From a virus: 46,058 nt of DNA. The position numbers and the translations under genes are program-made. Where the stretch lies: IMG/VR virus record IMGVR_UViG_3300028920_000108, positions 1 to 46,058 of that record; one strand, given 5' to 3'. Each line of letters starts with the position of its first letter. Position 1 is the stretch's first letter. The notes beneath the pieces are model-generated. The model was not told where the DNA came from and did not search any database. It saw only the letters and a list, made by a program, of their open reading frames with translations. Below are positions 23,218 to 32,919 of the stretch, piece after piece.

Positions 23218-24774
23218 ATGACAGTGCAGGAACTTACAACCCTTTTAGGCTTTGAAGTTGATGAGACCGCTCTCAATAAATTTGAGAACGGTCTTAAAAA
23301 AGCGGAGAAAGTAGCGCTCGGCGTATCGGGCGCGGTGCTTGGCCTTGGTGTTGCCGCTGTCAAATTTGCCTCTGATTATGATGAATCGCTTAATAAAGTT
23401 AACGTCGCGTTTGGTGATAGCGCCGATACCGTGACCGAGTGGTCAAAGACAACGTTAAAAAGTTTTGGCCTTGCCAGCGGAACGGCGCTTGATGCCGCCG
23501 CGCTTTTCGGTGATATGGGAACGGCTATGAAAGTCCCAGAAGCCGCCGCGGCTGATATGGCGACAACGCTTGTCGGGCTTTCTGCTGATCTCGCGTCGTT
23601 TAAAAACGTATCTCAGGAATACGCGGCGCAGGCTCTTAAAGGCATTTATACGGGTGAGGGAGAGAGCCTTAAAAACCTCGGTGTTGTTATGAATCAGACT
23701 ACACTCGCCGAATTTGCGTTATCTCAGGGAATCACCAAGCGTTTAAAAGATATGTCGCAAGCGGAACTCGTGCAGCTCCGGTATAAATTTGTTATGGATG
23801 CGACTGCAAAGGCGCAAGGGGATTTTGCCCGGACATCCGGCGGAGTCGCAAACCAAACGCGCCTCGCCACGGAAGGATTTAAGGAGGTATCGCGCGCGCT
23901 CGGAACATATCTACTACCCGCGGTAGCCGCAGCGCTTATCAAGTTTAACGGGTTTATAAGCGTGCTTGTTGGGCTTGATGAGCAGACAAAGAAAAACGTC
24001 CTTATAATTGCGGGGCTCGCCGCTGCAATATACCCGGCTATTAAAGCAATACAGATAATAACCGCAGCAGTAAAAATCGCAGCAGCAGCGAAAGCGGGCT
24101 ATTTGATAGCAACAGGGGCGGCCACCGCGTCCGAGGCAACAAGTACCGCCGCGAAGATATTTGCAACAACCATAACAGGTTTTCAAACGGCAGCCACGTG
24201 GGCCTTGACTGCCGCACAATGGGCGCTTAATATCGCGCTGTCTGCTAATCCAATAGCCTTAATAATAATTGGGATTGTTGCCCTTGTAGCCGTTGTTGTG
24301 TTAGCGTACAAGAACTCAGAAACTTTCCGCAATATTTTAAACAGACTTTGGGAAGCGATAAAATCCGGGGCGGCGACTCTTTGGGAATTTGGAAAAGTCG
24401 TTTGGGAAGTCATGCAGCAAGCGGGCGCAGCCGTATATAAGTATCTTATTCAGCCGGTCATGAACGCAATCGGCCTTATAAAAAAAGCAGTCAGCGCGGT
24501 TAAGGGATTCTTTGGCGGGGGCGGCGCGCCTGCAGCCGGAAGCACGGGTCCGGGCGCGGGGCTCGGCTCGTCGGGGCCGGGCGGCGGTTTTTCTGCTCCC
24601 GGGGGCGGCGGAACGCAAAACTATAATGTTGATAGCAGCGTATCAATACAGGTTCCCGCGGGGACTCCTGAACAACAACAACAGTTTATACAGCAAGATG
24701 TCAGAAAAGTCGTGCGAGAAGAAAATCAGCGGGCGTACAGTAAGACACGCCGGAGCGCGGGGAGGGCTGAATAA
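23218..24774 (+). CDS. Tape measure protein
   Basis: 518 aa, short for the family, implying a short tail. The N-terminal part contains a TMP-like core (FASDYDESLNKVNVAFGDSA, TVTEWSKTTLKSFGLASGTA, GEGESLKNLGVVMNQTTLAE). Hydrophobic helices lie at about 260-300 and 335-362 (NPIALIIIGIVALVAVVVLA). A Gly/Pro/Ser linker and a charged C-terminal helix end it. It sets tail length and is injected with DNA. The start follows the chaperone extension by 6 bases. Confidence 0.9.
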   Translation: MTVQELTTLLGFEVDETALNKFENGLKKAEKVALGVSGAVLGLGVAAVKFASDYDESLNKVNVAFGDSADTVTEWSKTTLKSFGLASGTALDAAALFGDMGTAMKVPEAAAADMATTLVGLSADLASFKNVSQEYAAQALKGIYTGEGESLKNLGVVMNQTTLAEFALSQGITKRLKDMSQAELVQLRYKFVMDATAKAQGDFARTSGGVANQTRLATEGFKEVSRALGTYLLPAVAAALIKFNGFISVLVGLDEQTKKNVLIIAGLAAAIYPAIKAIQIITAAVKIAAAAKAGYLIATGAATASEATSTAAKIFATTITGFQTAATWALTAAQWALNIALSANPIALIIIGIVALVAVVVLAYKNSETFRNILNRLWEAIKSGAATLWEFGKVVWEVMQQAGAAVYKYLIQPVMNAIGLIKKAVSAVKGFFGGGGAPAAGSTGPGAGLGSSGPGGGFSAPGGGGTQNYNVDSSVSIQVPAGTPEQQQQFIQQDVRKVVREENQRAYSKTRRSAGRAE

Positions 24775-25256
24775 TGAGCTTAACGACGCTATTTTTCGGG
24801 CAGCGTAAGACTACTTCCTTCGGATTTTTTCAAGCGGACGTTTTAAAGTCTGAAAGAATCGATATGAAAGCAACAGTCACAAAGCACCCGGTAGAACTCG
24901 GATTCGAAATAAGCGACCACATAATTTTACAGCCGTTTCAAATAGCGGCGGAGCTGTACATATCAGAACAGCACGTCTCCGGCGGGGCGGGGTCGCGCGT
25001 GGCTAACGCGTATGAACTTTTAAAACTACAACGCGCAACAAAGCTCCCGTTTTCGTATGTCTCGAATCTGGAAGTGTTTCCATTTTGTTACGCCGAAGAA
25101 ATAAGCGCGCCGCGGTCAAGTATGGACGGGGATAGTATTACGTTTAGCCTTAAGATTCAGCCGGTTGTTGTCCTTCCGCCGCTTGGGGTTCCTTTGCCGG
25201 TGGATATTGTAAGCCCGGTGGCCTTGGCAACGGTGGCCTCATTGGTGACATTATGA
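24774..25256 (+). CDS. Dit-like baseplate protein
   Basis: 160 aa. The motifs HPVELGFEISDHIILQP, SGGAGSRVANAYELLKLQRA, FSYVSNLEVF and the strand DSITFSLKIQPV are those of the Dit-like N-terminal domain found after the tape measure in related myoviruses. It organises the hub at the tail tip. It ends in a Pro/Val-rich tail. Overlaps the preceding stop (ATAATGAG). Confidence 0.72.
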   Translation: MSLTTLFFGQRKTTSFGFFQADVLKSERIDMKATVTKHPVELGFEISDHIILQPFQIAAELYISEQHVSGGAGSRVANAYELLKLQRATKLPFSYVSNLEVFPFCYAEEISAPRSSMDGDSITFSLKIQPVVVLPPLGVPLPVDIVSPVALATVASLVTL

Positions 25257-25591
25257 CAGAAATTACACGTGATACGACAAGCAAAATTCCAGCGTTTCAA
25301 AAGCAGTATACGCTTGATGGGGCTGCATTTATATTGCGCTTAACATATAATAAGCGTGATGACTCATGGTATTTATCTATATTTACGCCGGAAATTGTAA
25401 CAATACTCTCCCCTATCCGGTTAGTAAGTAAAATATTTTTGCTTAGGGGTAAGCGCGCAATACCTAACATACCGTCGGGTGATTTTAAAGTCGTGCAAAA
25501 AAGCTCGGATAACGCGGCAGAGATAACTTTTGATAATTTCGGCACTGAATTTAGGCTCTATTATTATGACGCGGATGAGGTCAGTTACTAA
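25253..25591 (+). CDS. Baseplate plug protein (DUF6983-like)
   Basis: 112 aa. FQKQYTLDGAAFILRLTYNK, DDSWYLSIFTPE and the segment after it (RLVSKIFLLRG) match small baseplate plug proteins that close the tube opening. The ATG overlaps the previous stop, and its stop touches the hub start (TAATG). Confidence 0.68.
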   Translation: MTEITRDTTSKIPAFQKQYTLDGAAFILRLTYNKRDDSWYLSIFTPEIVTILSPIRLVSKIFLLRGKRAIPNIPSGDFKVVQKSSDNAAEITFDNFGTEFRLYYYDADEVSY

Positions 25592-26433
25592 TGTTTAACC
25601 GTGTTTTAAATGTAGCCGTTAACGGCGTTTTAATCGGAGGCTTGCGTATCGACTTTGATTTTTTGCAGAGCACACGGAAAAATACAGATGAGCCTGACAA
25701 CGGGGAAATCAAAATATATAATTTGTCCCCATACACCCGAAAGCTCATAAGTAAAATTGGTAGCGCGGTTACACTTAACGCGGGGCATATTGACAACTTA
25801 GCCGCCCCGATTGTATACGGGACACTGACGAATTACAGAGAAGAGCGGACAGATACGGACATCGCCAGTATTTTAGAGATAGAAGACAAAGGCGGCGTAT
25901 TCGGGCAAAATGCAATTGAGACAACAAAGCGTTCTTTGAGTTTTCCGCCGGGGGTGACGGCTAATAGTGTTATCGCAACAATAGCGTCTCTTTCCGCGCT
26001 ACCCATCGCCTCCGTGCCATTTATTGATTACGTGTTTTTAGATGGTTACTCATTTTCGGGGCTTTTAAAAAGCGCGCTTGATGATATAGTATATAATGTA
26101 CTGCGCCTTGAATGGCATATTACAAACGGGGCGCTTTATGTATTAGGTGATGATATACCGGCGCTCGCTCCGCCGCAGGCAATAACGGCACTTACTGGGC
26201 TTATCGGCGGGGTAGAAACATATTACGAAGAAGAACGGGGCAAGTTAACGCCCGTCAAAAAATATAAATTTAGAACGCTCGTTACTTCTCGGGTGTTTGT
26301 AGGGATGACTGTCCCGGTTGTATCAGTCGCGGAGAAAATAACAGCGGTTACAAAAATAGAATCAATACGAAAATACGGGTCAAACTGGACAAACGAATTT
26401 TATAACGATTACACCGGGCGGGCAATTGCATGA
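25591..26433 (+). CDS. Baseplate hub protein
   Basis: 280 aa, beta-rich. The start (FNRVLNVAVNGVLIGGLRID) with FDFLQSTRKNTDEPDNGEIK, IYNLSPYTRKLI and TLNAGHIDNLAAPIVYGTLT is typical of the hub (gp27/gpD-like) proteins of this phage group. The hub holds the central spike and links tube to wedges. Overlaps the spike gene (ATGA). Confidence 0.75.
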   Translation: MFNRVLNVAVNGVLIGGLRIDFDFLQSTRKNTDEPDNGEIKIYNLSPYTRKLISKIGSAVTLNAGHIDNLAAPIVYGTLTNYREERTDTDIASILEIEDKGGVFGQNAIETTKRSLSFPPGVTANSVIATIASLSALPIASVPFIDYVFLDGYSFSGLLKSALDDIVYNVLRLEWHITNGALYVLGDDIPALAPPQAITALTGLIGGVETYYEEERGKLTPVKKYKFRTLVTSRVFVGMTVPVVSVAEKITAVTKIESIRKYGSNWTNEFYNDYTGRAIA

Positions 26434-27050
26434 GTGAGAATAGCCTAAAAAAAGCGGTTACGGAAAACGTTCAAGCCGCGCTTGAAAATGTGCATACCTG
26501 TATCCCGGCCTCAGTTATTGCGTTTACCGGGACTACGGTCACAGTAAAAGTACTTGTCAATAAATTGTACCGGGACTTAACGAGCGAGAACGCGCCGGAG
26601 CTTTTTAACGTACCAGCGCGGGCTATGCAGACAAAACTTTGGGGTATATCGGGGGACATTACTCCGGGCGATTCCGGTATTTTACTATTTTCAGAGCGCG
26701 ACATAACGATAGTAAAAAAATTAGGCATCGCAGCAACAGCGCCGACAAGCCGGAAATTCGACCTTAATGATAGCATGTTTATTCCGTTTGTGTTTTCCGA
26801 GGCGGTATTGCAGACAAAATATAGGCCGCTGCATACTCTATTATACCGGACGGACGCGGGCTTTGTAAATATTGAGAATGCTTCTCTGTCTCTTGCCGTG
26901 CTTATGCAAACAACGCTTACTGCGCTACAGACGCTTACGGCAACCCTTGCGGCGGAAGGCTCGCTTGCGGGTACTGCATCTTATACGGCGGTAAATGCGC
27001 AACTTCTCGCGCTATCGATACAGTTTGCTGCGCTTTTGGGGGCGACATAA
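26430..27050 (+). CDS. Central spike protein, Gp138 N-terminal (OB) domain
   Basis: 206 aa. Helical N terminus, then an OB-fold-like part (CIPASVIAFTGTTVTVKVLV, NVPARAMQTKLWGISGDITP, GDSGILLFSERDI) characteristic of Gp138_N. The helical C-terminal tail is Ala/Thr/Leu-rich (LMQTTLTALQTLTATLAAEG). It is the membrane-piercing spike or its base. Confidence 0.8.
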   Translation: MSENSLKKAVTENVQAALENVHTCIPASVIAFTGTTVTVKVLVNKLYRDLTSENAPELFNVPARAMQTKLWGISGDITPGDSGILLFSERDITIVKKLGIAATAPTSRKFDLNDSMFIPFVFSEAVLQTKYRPLHTLLYRTDAGFVNIENASLSLAVLMQTTLTALQTLTATLAAEGSLAGTASYTAVNAQLLALSIQFAALLGAT

Positions 27051-27051
27051 T

Positions 27052-27414
27052 ATGATTGACTTTTTACGGGATAACGGGGATATTTCTTTTGACGGCGTGT
27101 GTATCTGCAGTAACAGCGATTACGCGGTACAGGTAAAGCAGCGTTTGACCCTCCGCCTTCAAAGGTTCTTAGGTGAGTGGTTTTTAGATACGACAAAGGG
27201 CATTGACTTTTTCACATACATAAAAGTCAAGAATCCAAATATTGAAGTAATAGATGCGGCGTTGAAAAATGAAGTGCTTAAGGAATCCGCGGTCAAAGAA
27301 ATTGTTATTTGGGAAAGCACAGTCGACGCAAGAGGAAGGATTTTTAAGGTTTTACCGGCAACAAAATTACTTATTGACACCGGCGATATTATAGAATTCG
27401 GGGCGACATTATGA
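27052..27414 (+). CDS. Baseplate wedge protein, gp25/W-like
   Basis: 120 aa from ATG 27052, two bases after the spike stop; an upstream in-frame ATG at 26995 lies inside the spike gene and is not used. Features are the VKQRLTLRLQRFLGEWFLDT helix, GIDFFTYIKVKNPNIEVIDA and a beta C terminus. This is the usual pattern of gp25-like/DUF2634-type wedge proteins. Followed by baseplate J with an ATGA overlap. Confidence 0.75.
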   Translation: MIDFLRDNGDISFDGVCICSNSDYAVQVKQRLTLRLQRFLGEWFLDTTKGIDFFTYIKVKNPNIEVIDAALKNEVLKESAVKEIVIWESTVDARGRIFKVLPATKLLIDTGDIIEFGATL

Positions 27415-28868
27415 GTAGTACAATTACGGAAACCGGCTTTAATGTAGAGTTATACGACGATAAAATCGCTCGCATCCGCTCCACATATCAAGATTATTTC
27501 GGGGCGGAGCTTGACGTATCTGACGAGTCGATTATCGGTATGATTATAGCAATACAAGCGGCGGGCTTACAAGACTTGGATCAACTTATACAATCACTAT
27601 TCTCGCAGTTTGACCCAGATCAGGCGCAGGGTATATTTTTGGATTTTGTCGCATCCTTTACAAACACAGAGCGGTTGCCCGCAGCGCCCACCCGCGCGGT
27701 TGTGTCATGCCGCGGGCTTAATGGTACGCAGATATTGACCGGTACGCAGGAAAAGCGAGTTGCGCAATCAAGCGGTCAAGTACAGTTTATATTGCAAGAT
27801 GACCTTATAATTGATTTTACGGATGCAATTGAGGCGTTTTTCTCCGTTGTCACCGTACAGGATTCGACCGCGTACACAATAACAGTAGACACTACAGATT
27901 ATACATATACATCGGATTCGACCGCGACAGAAAGCGAGATACTCATAGGACTTAGGGACGCGGTAAACGGCGGTTCCCAGAACATAACCGCAGAGCTTTC
28001 CGGTGCTGAGTTGTACGTCTATTCCGACGACTTTACAAATACTTTTTCCTTTGCTGTTAGTACTATAAACGTAAAGATTGAACGGTGCGGTTGCCGGGTG
28101 GAAACTCTCGCAGCGGCTAACGGTCCAACGCCAGCGCCCGCCGGGTCTATTGATACGATAGTAACCCCGGTTACGGGGTGGGTGTCCGTTCGTAATCTTG
28201 TAAACGGCACAACTGGCCGCTTAAGAGAGGATGATGACACCTTACGAGTCAGGCGGCGAGATAATCCGCAGGTCTCGCGCTCTGGTACTGATAAGGGCAT
28301 ACAGCAAGCAATTTTTGATTATGTCGATGGGGTTATAAATGCGCTCGTAACAAGCAACCGCGATGACACAACCGATTCTGACGGCGTTCCCCCTCATAGA
28401 GTGCACGCTATTGTTGAGGGCGGACTTGATCAAGATATTGTTGATACTATTTTTCCAGGGCTCCCTTCTGGAATAAAAACCTACGGCAATACGAGCGGGA
28501 CGACAGTTGATGACGAGGGCGTTACACAAACAGTATATTTTTCCCGCCCTGTTGACCTGTATGTGTGGATAAAAGTAACGATTGATGTAAATACAGATTA
28601 TCCCGGAACAGGCGACACGCTTGTAAAAGAGGGACTCGTAACGCTCGGCGCATCCCTTGCGGATATAGGCGCAGAAGTACGCTATCAAGAGTTATTTCCG
28701 GCGGTGATGTCCGTAGCAGGGGTCGACGAAATAACGTCTTTTACCGTCGCTACAAAAACTGATACATCGACGCCAGATCCCGGAGACTATGCAGAGCAAA
28801 ATATTGAGGTGACCGCCGCGCAGCGGGCGGCGTTTGCAATCACTCGAATTGAGGTAACTACAGTATGA
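27411..28868 (+). CDS. Baseplate J-like wedge protein
   Basis: 485 aa. GYNV-like TGFNVELYDDKIARIRSTYQ, LDVSDESIIGMIIAIQAAGL, the LREDDDTLRVRRRDNPQVSR stretch, PPHRVHAIVEGGLDQDIVDT and the C-terminal VDLYVWIKVTID all match the baseplate J superfamily. It builds the wedges of the contractile baseplate with the gp25-like and DUF2612 proteins. Overlaps the next gene (ATGA). Confidence 0.92.
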   Translation: MSSTITETGFNVELYDDKIARIRSTYQDYFGAELDVSDESIIGMIIAIQAAGLQDLDQLIQSLFSQFDPDQAQGIFLDFVASFTNTERLPAAPTRAVVSCRGLNGTQILTGTQEKRVAQSSGQVQFILQDDLIIDFTDAIEAFFSVVTVQDSTAYTITVDTTDYTYTSDSTATESEILIGLRDAVNGGSQNITAELSGAELYVYSDDFTNTFSFAVSTINVKIERCGCRVETLAAANGPTPAPAGSIDTIVTPVTGWVSVRNLVNGTTGRLREDDDTLRVRRRDNPQVSRSGTDKGIQQAIFDYVDGVINALVTSNRDDTTDSDGVPPHRVHAIVEGGLDQDIVDTIFPGLPSGIKTYGNTSGTTVDDEGVTQTVYFSRPVDLYVWIKVTIDVNTDYPGTGDTLVKEGLVTLGASLADIGAEVRYQELFPAVMSVAGVDEITSFTVATKTDTSTPDPGDYAEQNIEVTAAQRAAFAITRIEVTTV

Positions 28869-29584
28869 TAGTTCCTGAGATAGCGGCGGCTTATACAGCA
28901 CTTTTTAAATCGTTGCTCTTGTATCAATTTAAAGGAGCGGAGAATATAAACAAGCTCCTTGAAATTTTCGGCGATGAACTAAACGACGCCGAGGCGCTCG
29001 CATATAGAGCGGTATCTGCGTACTTCTGGGAAAATGCAGAGGGCGACATATTAGATACGTTAGGCCGGATAGTCGTATTTGACCGGGACGGGCGTTCTGA
29101 TAGCAATTATAAAACATTGCTCCGCCTTAAAGTTGTGCTTAACGTTTCGGGAGGAGAAATACCCGCGTTATTATCCGCAATACGACAGATATTTAATAGC
29201 ACCGAGACTATTTATTATCAAGATTTTGAGGATGATAGGCCAGTTGCTAAAATATTTACTAATGGGGATATAAACCTTACCGAAATATTTGAGGCGGGCA
29301 TATCGGGCGGGTCTGATGTAATCGGGGCAACGGCTAACGCCTTGCAGGATTGGACGACGGATACCGGAGACACGTTAGCAGATAACAATTTTAACGTTAT
29401 CCAGTTTTTTGCCCCGCAAATAGTAGCCGAGGACGCGCTCGGCTTTACGAGGGCGGACGCGCTTGACGAGCGGATTTTATACGATGTTCTCCCGGCTGGC
29501 GTGGGTTTATATTTTTTATCCACATGGGCGACAGAAAACGGCGATTTGATATCCGATAATAACGGAAATATAATAGCTTTTTAA
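28865..29584 (+). CDS. DUF2612 baseplate protein
   Basis: 239 aa. INKLLEIFGDELNDAEALAY, EGDILDTLGRIVVFDRDGRS and YKTLLRLKVVLNVSGGEIPA match DUF2612, the tail-tip partner of baseplate J. The last 100 residues contain two similar segments, ADNNFNVIQFF and SDNNGNIIAF, one internal and one terminal, perhaps a fibre-binding repeat. Confidence 0.82.
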   Translation: MIVPEIAAAYTALFKSLLLYQFKGAENINKLLEIFGDELNDAEALAYRAVSAYFWENAEGDILDTLGRIVVFDRDGRSDSNYKTLLRLKVVLNVSGGEIPALLSAIRQIFNSTETIYYQDFEDDRPVAKIFTNGDINLTEIFEAGISGGSDVIGATANALQDWTTDTGDTLADNNFNVIQFFAPQIVAEDALGFTRADALDERILYDVLPAGVGLYFLSTWATENGDLISDNNGNIIAF

Positions 29585-29596
29585 CGAGGTGATATA

Positions 29597-30517
29597 ATGT
29601 CGATAATTACAATACCCAACCTTCCCGCGATAGCGAGCGGGAATGACTCGATGCTTTTTGGGGTCGATGACTCCGGGGTGACTAAGAAGTTAACCGGGAC
29701 ACAACTATTTGAGTATGTGGCGGATGAGATGGCTTCTGTGTCGACGCAAACAAGCCTTGCAGATAACATGACAATGTTTTTGCGCAATGTGTCGAGCGGG
29801 GCGGATGAAAAAACGACCTTGAACGTGTTAAAAGCGTTCCTTGACGGGGAAATAGGAGACGTAAAACACGTGCATGAAGACTTTCCAAACGCGCCAGCAC
29901 AGCCCGCATGGTGGGCGGCGATGGACGGCTCTCTCATCAGTGACGCAGACAGCCCCTTTAACGGCTACCGCCTGCCAAACGATAACGGCGCTGACGTTGT
30001 TTTGACTGTTACGTGGGCGTCAGGTGTTGCGACAATCCCGGCGACAGATGTAACGGCGCTCGCGGTTGGTGATAGGGTCGCGGGGTCTGGTATTGCAGCC
30101 GGCGCGGTTATTGACGATATAACGGGCACGACAGTCACAATGTCGGACACCTCTTTTTCAGGGTCCAGCGTGTCAACAACGTTTAACAACCCCGGAAGAT
30201 TTTGGCGGGCGGCTGAAACATCTGGTCCGGGTAAAAACGACGCAATGCAAAGAATTACAGGAGTTGCAAAATTTGGATCACATTTTTCGGGCCTAAATGG
30301 TAATCTTGCCAAAACAGTTAATGGTGTATTTAGTCTTAATAATAGTGGGTCTGGCTCTTATAATGGTGTGCCAAGTTCAGGTTCTTATGGCGCACGTGGT
30401 ATTACATTTAATTCAGCAGATTCTATATCACCAAATCCGGCAAAAACAAACGACGAGGAGACCCACCCGGTATACCGTCAATACGTCGGATATATGAAAA
30501 TTAAAAATGTACCATAG
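29597..30517 (+). CDS. Tail collar-like fibre protein
   Basis: 306 aa. The N-terminal half binds the virion (IPNLPAIASGNDSMLFGVDD). The middle has a collar-like segment (AQPAWWAAMDGSLISDADSP, GYRLPNDNG) interrupted by an inserted Val/Thr-rich beta domain, about residues 130-200, with GRFWRA on the far side. The C terminus (YRQYVGYMKIKNV) is typical of collar fibres. It is probably the short receptor-binding fibre; the inserted domain looks acquired. Confidence 0.75.
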   Translation: MSIITIPNLPAIASGNDSMLFGVDDSGVTKKLTGTQLFEYVADEMASVSTQTSLADNMTMFLRNVSSGADEKTTLNVLKAFLDGEIGDVKHVHEDFPNAPAQPAWWAAMDGSLISDADSPFNGYRLPNDNGADVVLTVTWASGVATIPATDVTALAVGDRVAGSGIAAGAVIDDITGTTVTMSDTSFSGSSVSTTFNNPGRFWRAAETSGPGKNDAMQRITGVAKFGSHFSGLNGNLAKTVNGVFSLNNSGSGSYNGVPSSGSYGARGITFNSADSISPNPAKTNDEETHPVYRQYVGYMKIKNVP

Positions 30518-30525
30518 GAAACACT

Positions 30526-31794
30526 ATGAGCGATAGACTAAAACACGAGATCGGGCTTGACGGATGGAACGATGTTTTCACTTCCATCGAGCATGAAAAC
30601 AGCGCCGATATAGTCAGGTATTCGGGGAACGCGGGCGGGCGGCTTGCCGTTCGGCATCTTATCGAGCTATACGGCGAGGGGCTTTCAAACGTTATATGCA
30701 CAGAAATCCCGAGCGACGGGCTAAAAAATGGTATATCTATTTCCGGGGATGAAGATGGCATTTTACACACGGCGCTTGAAAGTCTTCGGGTGTCCACTGA
30801 GTTCCACAACGCGTGGTCAATAGCGCGGGGGCTTGGTGGCTCGGTTATTGTTATGTCACTTGATGACGGCGGGGCGCTGGATGAGCCTGTGAACATAGAC
30901 GGGATAAGCGCAATAACAGACCTCGAAGTATTCGACCGGTCACAGATAAAAATTGATACTACCTGTTTTGACACAGATACCGAGTCCCAATATTTCGGAA
31001 AAGTATACCGGTATCGGGTAACACTCCGGGATGGGCGAGAAACGTATATTCATGCGGACCGCTGTTTGTATTTTGCCGGGGACTTCTTACCTTGGGGAAA
31101 GAAAAAGGATAATGATTATTTTGACGGCTCTGTTATTCAGCGGTGTTATTCATCACTCACAAAATACGGCCCCGGCTTAGAGTACATAAACAAAATTTTA
31201 AAGCGCGTAAGCATTTTAAAATTTGGGATAACTGGCCTTGCCGAAAAAGTCGCAATGGGTAAAAGTGACGAGATCAAACAGCGCCTCCGCATAATGAAAC
31301 AATCGATGTCAACCCTTGACGCGGCGGTATATGACGCGGACGGGGAAACTGTGACAAGCGAAACGCTTAACACGGCGGGACTATCTGACCTTATTAAGAC
31401 GTTTATGATACCGGTATCAACAGAAAGCCGAATCCCTGTAAGTCGGTTATTTTCAAAACTTGTCGGCGGGCTCGGTAACGAGGGCGATTCAGACGAAAGC
31501 CGCTATTATGACCACGTCGGCCTTGAACGCCGCCGCGTGTTAACGCCAGTATATAACAAACTAATTGATTACCTATGCGCGGCTAACGGCATTGATCCCG
31601 GGTCGGTGTCTTGGGAGTTTAACCCGCTTAAGCAAACATCGAAAAAGGAAGAGGCAGAAATCAAAGAGAAACATTACGAGAACATAGTAAAGCTCTATGA
31701 AATGCGCCTTATAAATACAGAAGACGCGGTCAAGGCCATAAATGATTCAGGGTGCTCTATACTATCAAGTATTGATACTAACGAGGAGTTGTAA
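30526..31794 (+). CDS. Portal protein (DUF1073)
   Basis: 422 aa. ARHLIELYG-like VRHLIELYGEGLSNVICTEI, the ISITDLEVFDR-like AITDLEVFDRSQIK, AKVYRYRVTLRDGRET and SRLFSKLVGGLGNEGDSDES match DUF1073 portal proteins of this lineage, some of which are annotated as Acb1-like in databases because of family naming. It forms the dodecameric portal. It lies downstream of the tail genes rather than upstream of the capsid. Confidence 0.85.
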   Translation: MSDRLKHEIGLDGWNDVFTSIEHENSADIVRYSGNAGGRLAVRHLIELYGEGLSNVICTEIPSDGLKNGISISGDEDGILHTALESLRVSTEFHNAWSIARGLGGSVIVMSLDDGGALDEPVNIDGISAITDLEVFDRSQIKIDTTCFDTDTESQYFGKVYRYRVTLRDGRETYIHADRCLYFAGDFLPWGKKKDNDYFDGSVIQRCYSSLTKYGPGLEYINKILKRVSILKFGITGLAEKVAMGKSDEIKQRLRIMKQSMSTLDAAVYDADGETVTSETLNTAGLSDLIKTFMIPVSTESRIPVSRLFSKLVGGLGNEGDSDESRYYDHVGLERRRVLTPVYNKLIDYLCAANGIDPGSVSWEFNPLKQTSKKEEAEIKEKHYENIVKLYEMRLINTEDAVKAINDSGCSILSSIDTNEEL

Positions 31795-31797
31795 TAT

Positions 31798-32919
31798 ATG
31801 CCTCTTCCGAAAGTCCGCAGCGGTGAAAACAAAACTAATTTTGTAAGCCGTTGTATGATAGATAACACTATGATACGAGAATTTCCAGCGTCAAAGCAGC
31901 GCGTCGCCGTGTGCATAAACTTATATGACGAGGCGACAAGGGGGGCTGATGCCAAAGAAAGCGCGTTGCGGCAGGAACTCGCCCGGCAGGGTGTTGATCT
32001 ATCACGCAGGCGGATTAAAAAACCGAAGCCATACAAAGACCCCCGCAAGATTGAGGACACGTATCGCAAGCAGATATTTGCAATGGTTAGGGATATTAAG
32101 GCTAATGTAAAAAACTATATTATCCCTCTTCTGCCCGCGCTTGTCGAGGATTATACGCAAACTATCGCGTCAGTCGGGCTTGACGGGTATGTGGAAGACC
32201 TCGACACGGCTATGACAACCATTCGCGCGGTATCAGATAATAGTGTTAACGGGAAAAGCTTTGAGGAAGTGGCCCGCGAGATAGGCGCGGACATTGAAAG
32301 TTTTTCGCTGGAAGAGCATACAAAGGTTCTGACTTCGGCGTTGGGCGTCGCGCCGGTATCGTCGGAGCCTTGGATAGCAGCCAAAGAATCCGAATTTGTA
32401 AAAGAGAACGCCGCGCTCATAAAAGAGCTACAGGAATCCACGTTAAACGACATAGAAAAGATTGTCCGGGATGGCATACGCTCGGGGCTCCGCGCAAGCG
32501 AGATCGAAAAAGAAATTATACGTAAGATCGGGCTTGATACGCTTAAGCCGTCAACTTTTAAAATGTCGGCAGCAAACCGGGCGCGGCTTATCGCAGTCGA
32601 TCAAACGCTATCCTACTACTCAGAGCTTAACGGCTTACGCCAACAAAATGTCGGTATCGATATGTATATTTGGCAAACAGCAAATGATGAGCGGGTCCGC
32701 GGTACGCCAGCAGATGACGGGGGCTTGTATCCAAGGGCCAAGCCCTCACATTTTGTTATGGACGGAAAGTTGTGCCGTTGGGATGACCCGACTGTGTACA
32801 GTGACGACGGTGGGAAAACATGGAAAAGCCGCGCTTCTATCGGCGGGCCGCTCGTACATGCTGGCCGGCCGATCCGCTGCCGCTGTTACGCGGAACCTTA
32901 TTTTAAGGATTTACTCTGA
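31798..32919 (+). CDS. Minor head protein, Mu gpF/SPP1 gp7-like, with Cys-motif N terminus
   Basis: 373 aa. The N-terminal about 45 residues (NKTNFVSRCMIDNTMIREFP, KQRVAVCINLYDEA) carry the two-cysteine motif common on phage head proteins. The C-terminal part (IWQTANDERVRGTP, HAGRPIRCRCYAEPYF) is the gpF-like minor head domain that helps DNA ejection or assembly. In between is a long helical domain. It is three bases after the portal gene and shares its last base with the terL start. Confidence 0.8.
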   Translation: MPLPKVRSGENKTNFVSRCMIDNTMIREFPASKQRVAVCINLYDEATRGADAKESALRQELARQGVDLSRRRIKKPKPYKDPRKIEDTYRKQIFAMVRDIKANVKNYIIPLLPALVEDYTQTIASVGLDGYVEDLDTAMTTIRAVSDNSVNGKSFEEVAREIGADIESFSLEEHTKVLTSALGVAPVSSEPWIAAKESEFVKENAALIKELQESTLNDIEKIVRDGIRSGLRASEIEKEIIRKIGLDTLKPSTFKMSAANRARLIAVDQTLSYYSELNGLRQQNVGIDMYIWQTANDERVRGTPADDGGLYPRAKPSHFVMDGKLCRWDDPTVYSDDGGKTWKSRASIGGPLVHAGRPIRCRCYAEPYFKDLL

